The translations under genes and the position numbers were made by a program. A stretch of 5,276 bases of DNA from an uncultured Peptococcaceae bacterium (GTDB lineage Bacteria; Bacillota; Peptococcia; Peptococcales; Peptococcaceae): assembly GCA_958451915.1 (NCBI GenBank), contig CAUDRX010000164.1:1-5276 (forward strand), written 5' to 3'. The notes beneath the pieces are model-generated. The model was not told the origin of the DNA and made no database searches. It worked only from the letters and a program-made list of their open reading frames with translations. Below, piece after piece: positions 4,686-5,276 of this stretch. Position 1 is the first letter of the stretch; every line of letters starts with the position of its first letter.

Positions 4686-5276
4686 ATGACATTAACTGAA
4701 ACTCTCGTCTCGATCAGCGACTGGATGTATCTCTATATCCTGGTCGGCCTTCTGATCGTCATCGGGCTTTTCCTGTCCATCCGTACGCGCTTTGTGCAGA
4801 TCCGTCTCTTCCCGGAGACCTTCCGTGTCGTCATGGAAAAGAAGAGCGACAAAGAGGCGATCTCATCTTTCCAGGCCCTGATGGTCGCAACGGCATCCCG
4901 TGTTGGTACCGGCAACATCGCCGGCATTGCAACGGCGCTTGTCACTGGCGGTCCGGGGGCATTGATGTGGATGTGGATCATGGCCATCATCGGCGGTGCT
5001 TCGGCTTTTGCCGAAAGTACACTGGCGCAGATCTACAAGGAACGTGATGGCGCCATCTTCAAGGGCGGCCCGGCTTACTACATCGAAAAAGCGATGGGTA
5101 TGCGCTGGCTGGGGCTGGTCTTCGCAGTCATCCTGATCATCACTTTCGCTTACGGTTTCAACGGCTTGCAGGCGTACAACATCGTATCCGCTTTCGAATA
5201 CTACAGCAGCGACTGGGAACACTCCAGCGTGCCGGTCTATCTCGGCATCGTTCTGGCGGTGATCTCGATGGTGCTC
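4686..5276 (+). CDS. Sodium:alanine/glycine symporter, AGCS family (5' part, runs off window)
   Basis: The frame is open from the ATG at 4686 to the last base, giving 197 residues of a protein usually about 450-500 long. It belongs to the alanine or glycine:cation symporter family (Na_Ala_symp), inner-membrane carriers with a LeuT-like fold that import alanine or glycine with Na+. Visible hallmarks are FQALMVATASRVGTGNIAGIATAL (62-85), whose glycine-rich VGTGN matches the unwound part of the first core helix, and GGPGALMWMWIMAIIGG (88-104), the family signature with Met in place of the usual Phe before WMW. ASAFAESTLAQIYK (105-118) and FKGGPAYYIEKAMG (125-138) follow. Hydrophobic segments lie at about 14-31, 88-108, 141-157 and 183-197. 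The N-terminus (MTLTETLVSISDWMY) is typical and shows no separate signal peptide. Exact substrate (alanine, glycine or another small amino acid) cannot be told. It is preceded by its own promoter candidate and an operator-like repeat. Confidence 0.95.
   Translation, partial: MTLTETLVSISDWMYLYILVGLLIVIGLFLSIRTRFVQIRLFPETFRVVMEKKSDKEAISSFQALMVATASRVGTGNIAGIATALVTGGPGALMWMWIMAIIGGASAFAESTLAQIYKERDGAIFKGGPAYYIEKAMGMRWLGLVFAVILIITFAYGFNGLQAYNIVSAFEYYSSDWEHSSVPVYLGIVLAVISMVL

Overview
This 5.3-kb window is an ordinary-looking chromosomal stretch from a bacterium. All five genes lie on the + strand: the 3' end of an unrecognised gene, proA (proline biosynthesis), an AraC-type regulator fused to a GyrI-like ligand-binding domain, an NhaC-family Na+/H+ antiporter, and the first 197 codons of a Na+:alanine/glycine symporter (AGCS family). 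AGGAGG-type ribosome binding sites, GC-rich hairpin-plus-T terminators and the flavour of the transporters point to the Bacillota. The GC-leaning coding regions, rich in GCG, ATC and CTG codons, would fit an anaerobic Negativicutes-like lineage. That placement is an impression, not a result.

Layout: 1-387 unknown gene, terminator 410-436; proA 518-1795, terminator 1821-1846; araC/gyrI-like regulator 1876-2733, terminator 2743-2772; an AT-rich 140-bp leader or promoter region, then the NhaC-type antiporter 2913-4538, terminator 4565-4598; a promoter region with an operator-like inverted repeat, then the AGCS symporter from 4686 past the window edge. Every gene is followed by its own intrinsic terminator, so each reads as a single-gene transcription unit. 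No gap longer than about 180 bases lacks a gene, and every gap is described below.

How the genes may work together: ProA makes glutamate-5-semialdehyde for proline. The symporter would import alanine or glycine using the Na+ gradient, and the antiporter would help maintain that gradient and internal pH. The regulator could respond to a small amphipathic ligand, and its position suggests, but does not show, control of itself or of the neighbouring antiporter. I found no mobile element, tRNA, rRNA, CRISPR array or clear undescribed system. The best leads are regulatory: an internal start at the domain boundary of the regulator, a regulator gene with almost no promoter space, the structured AT-rich antiporter leader, and an inverted repeat around the symporter -10 element.
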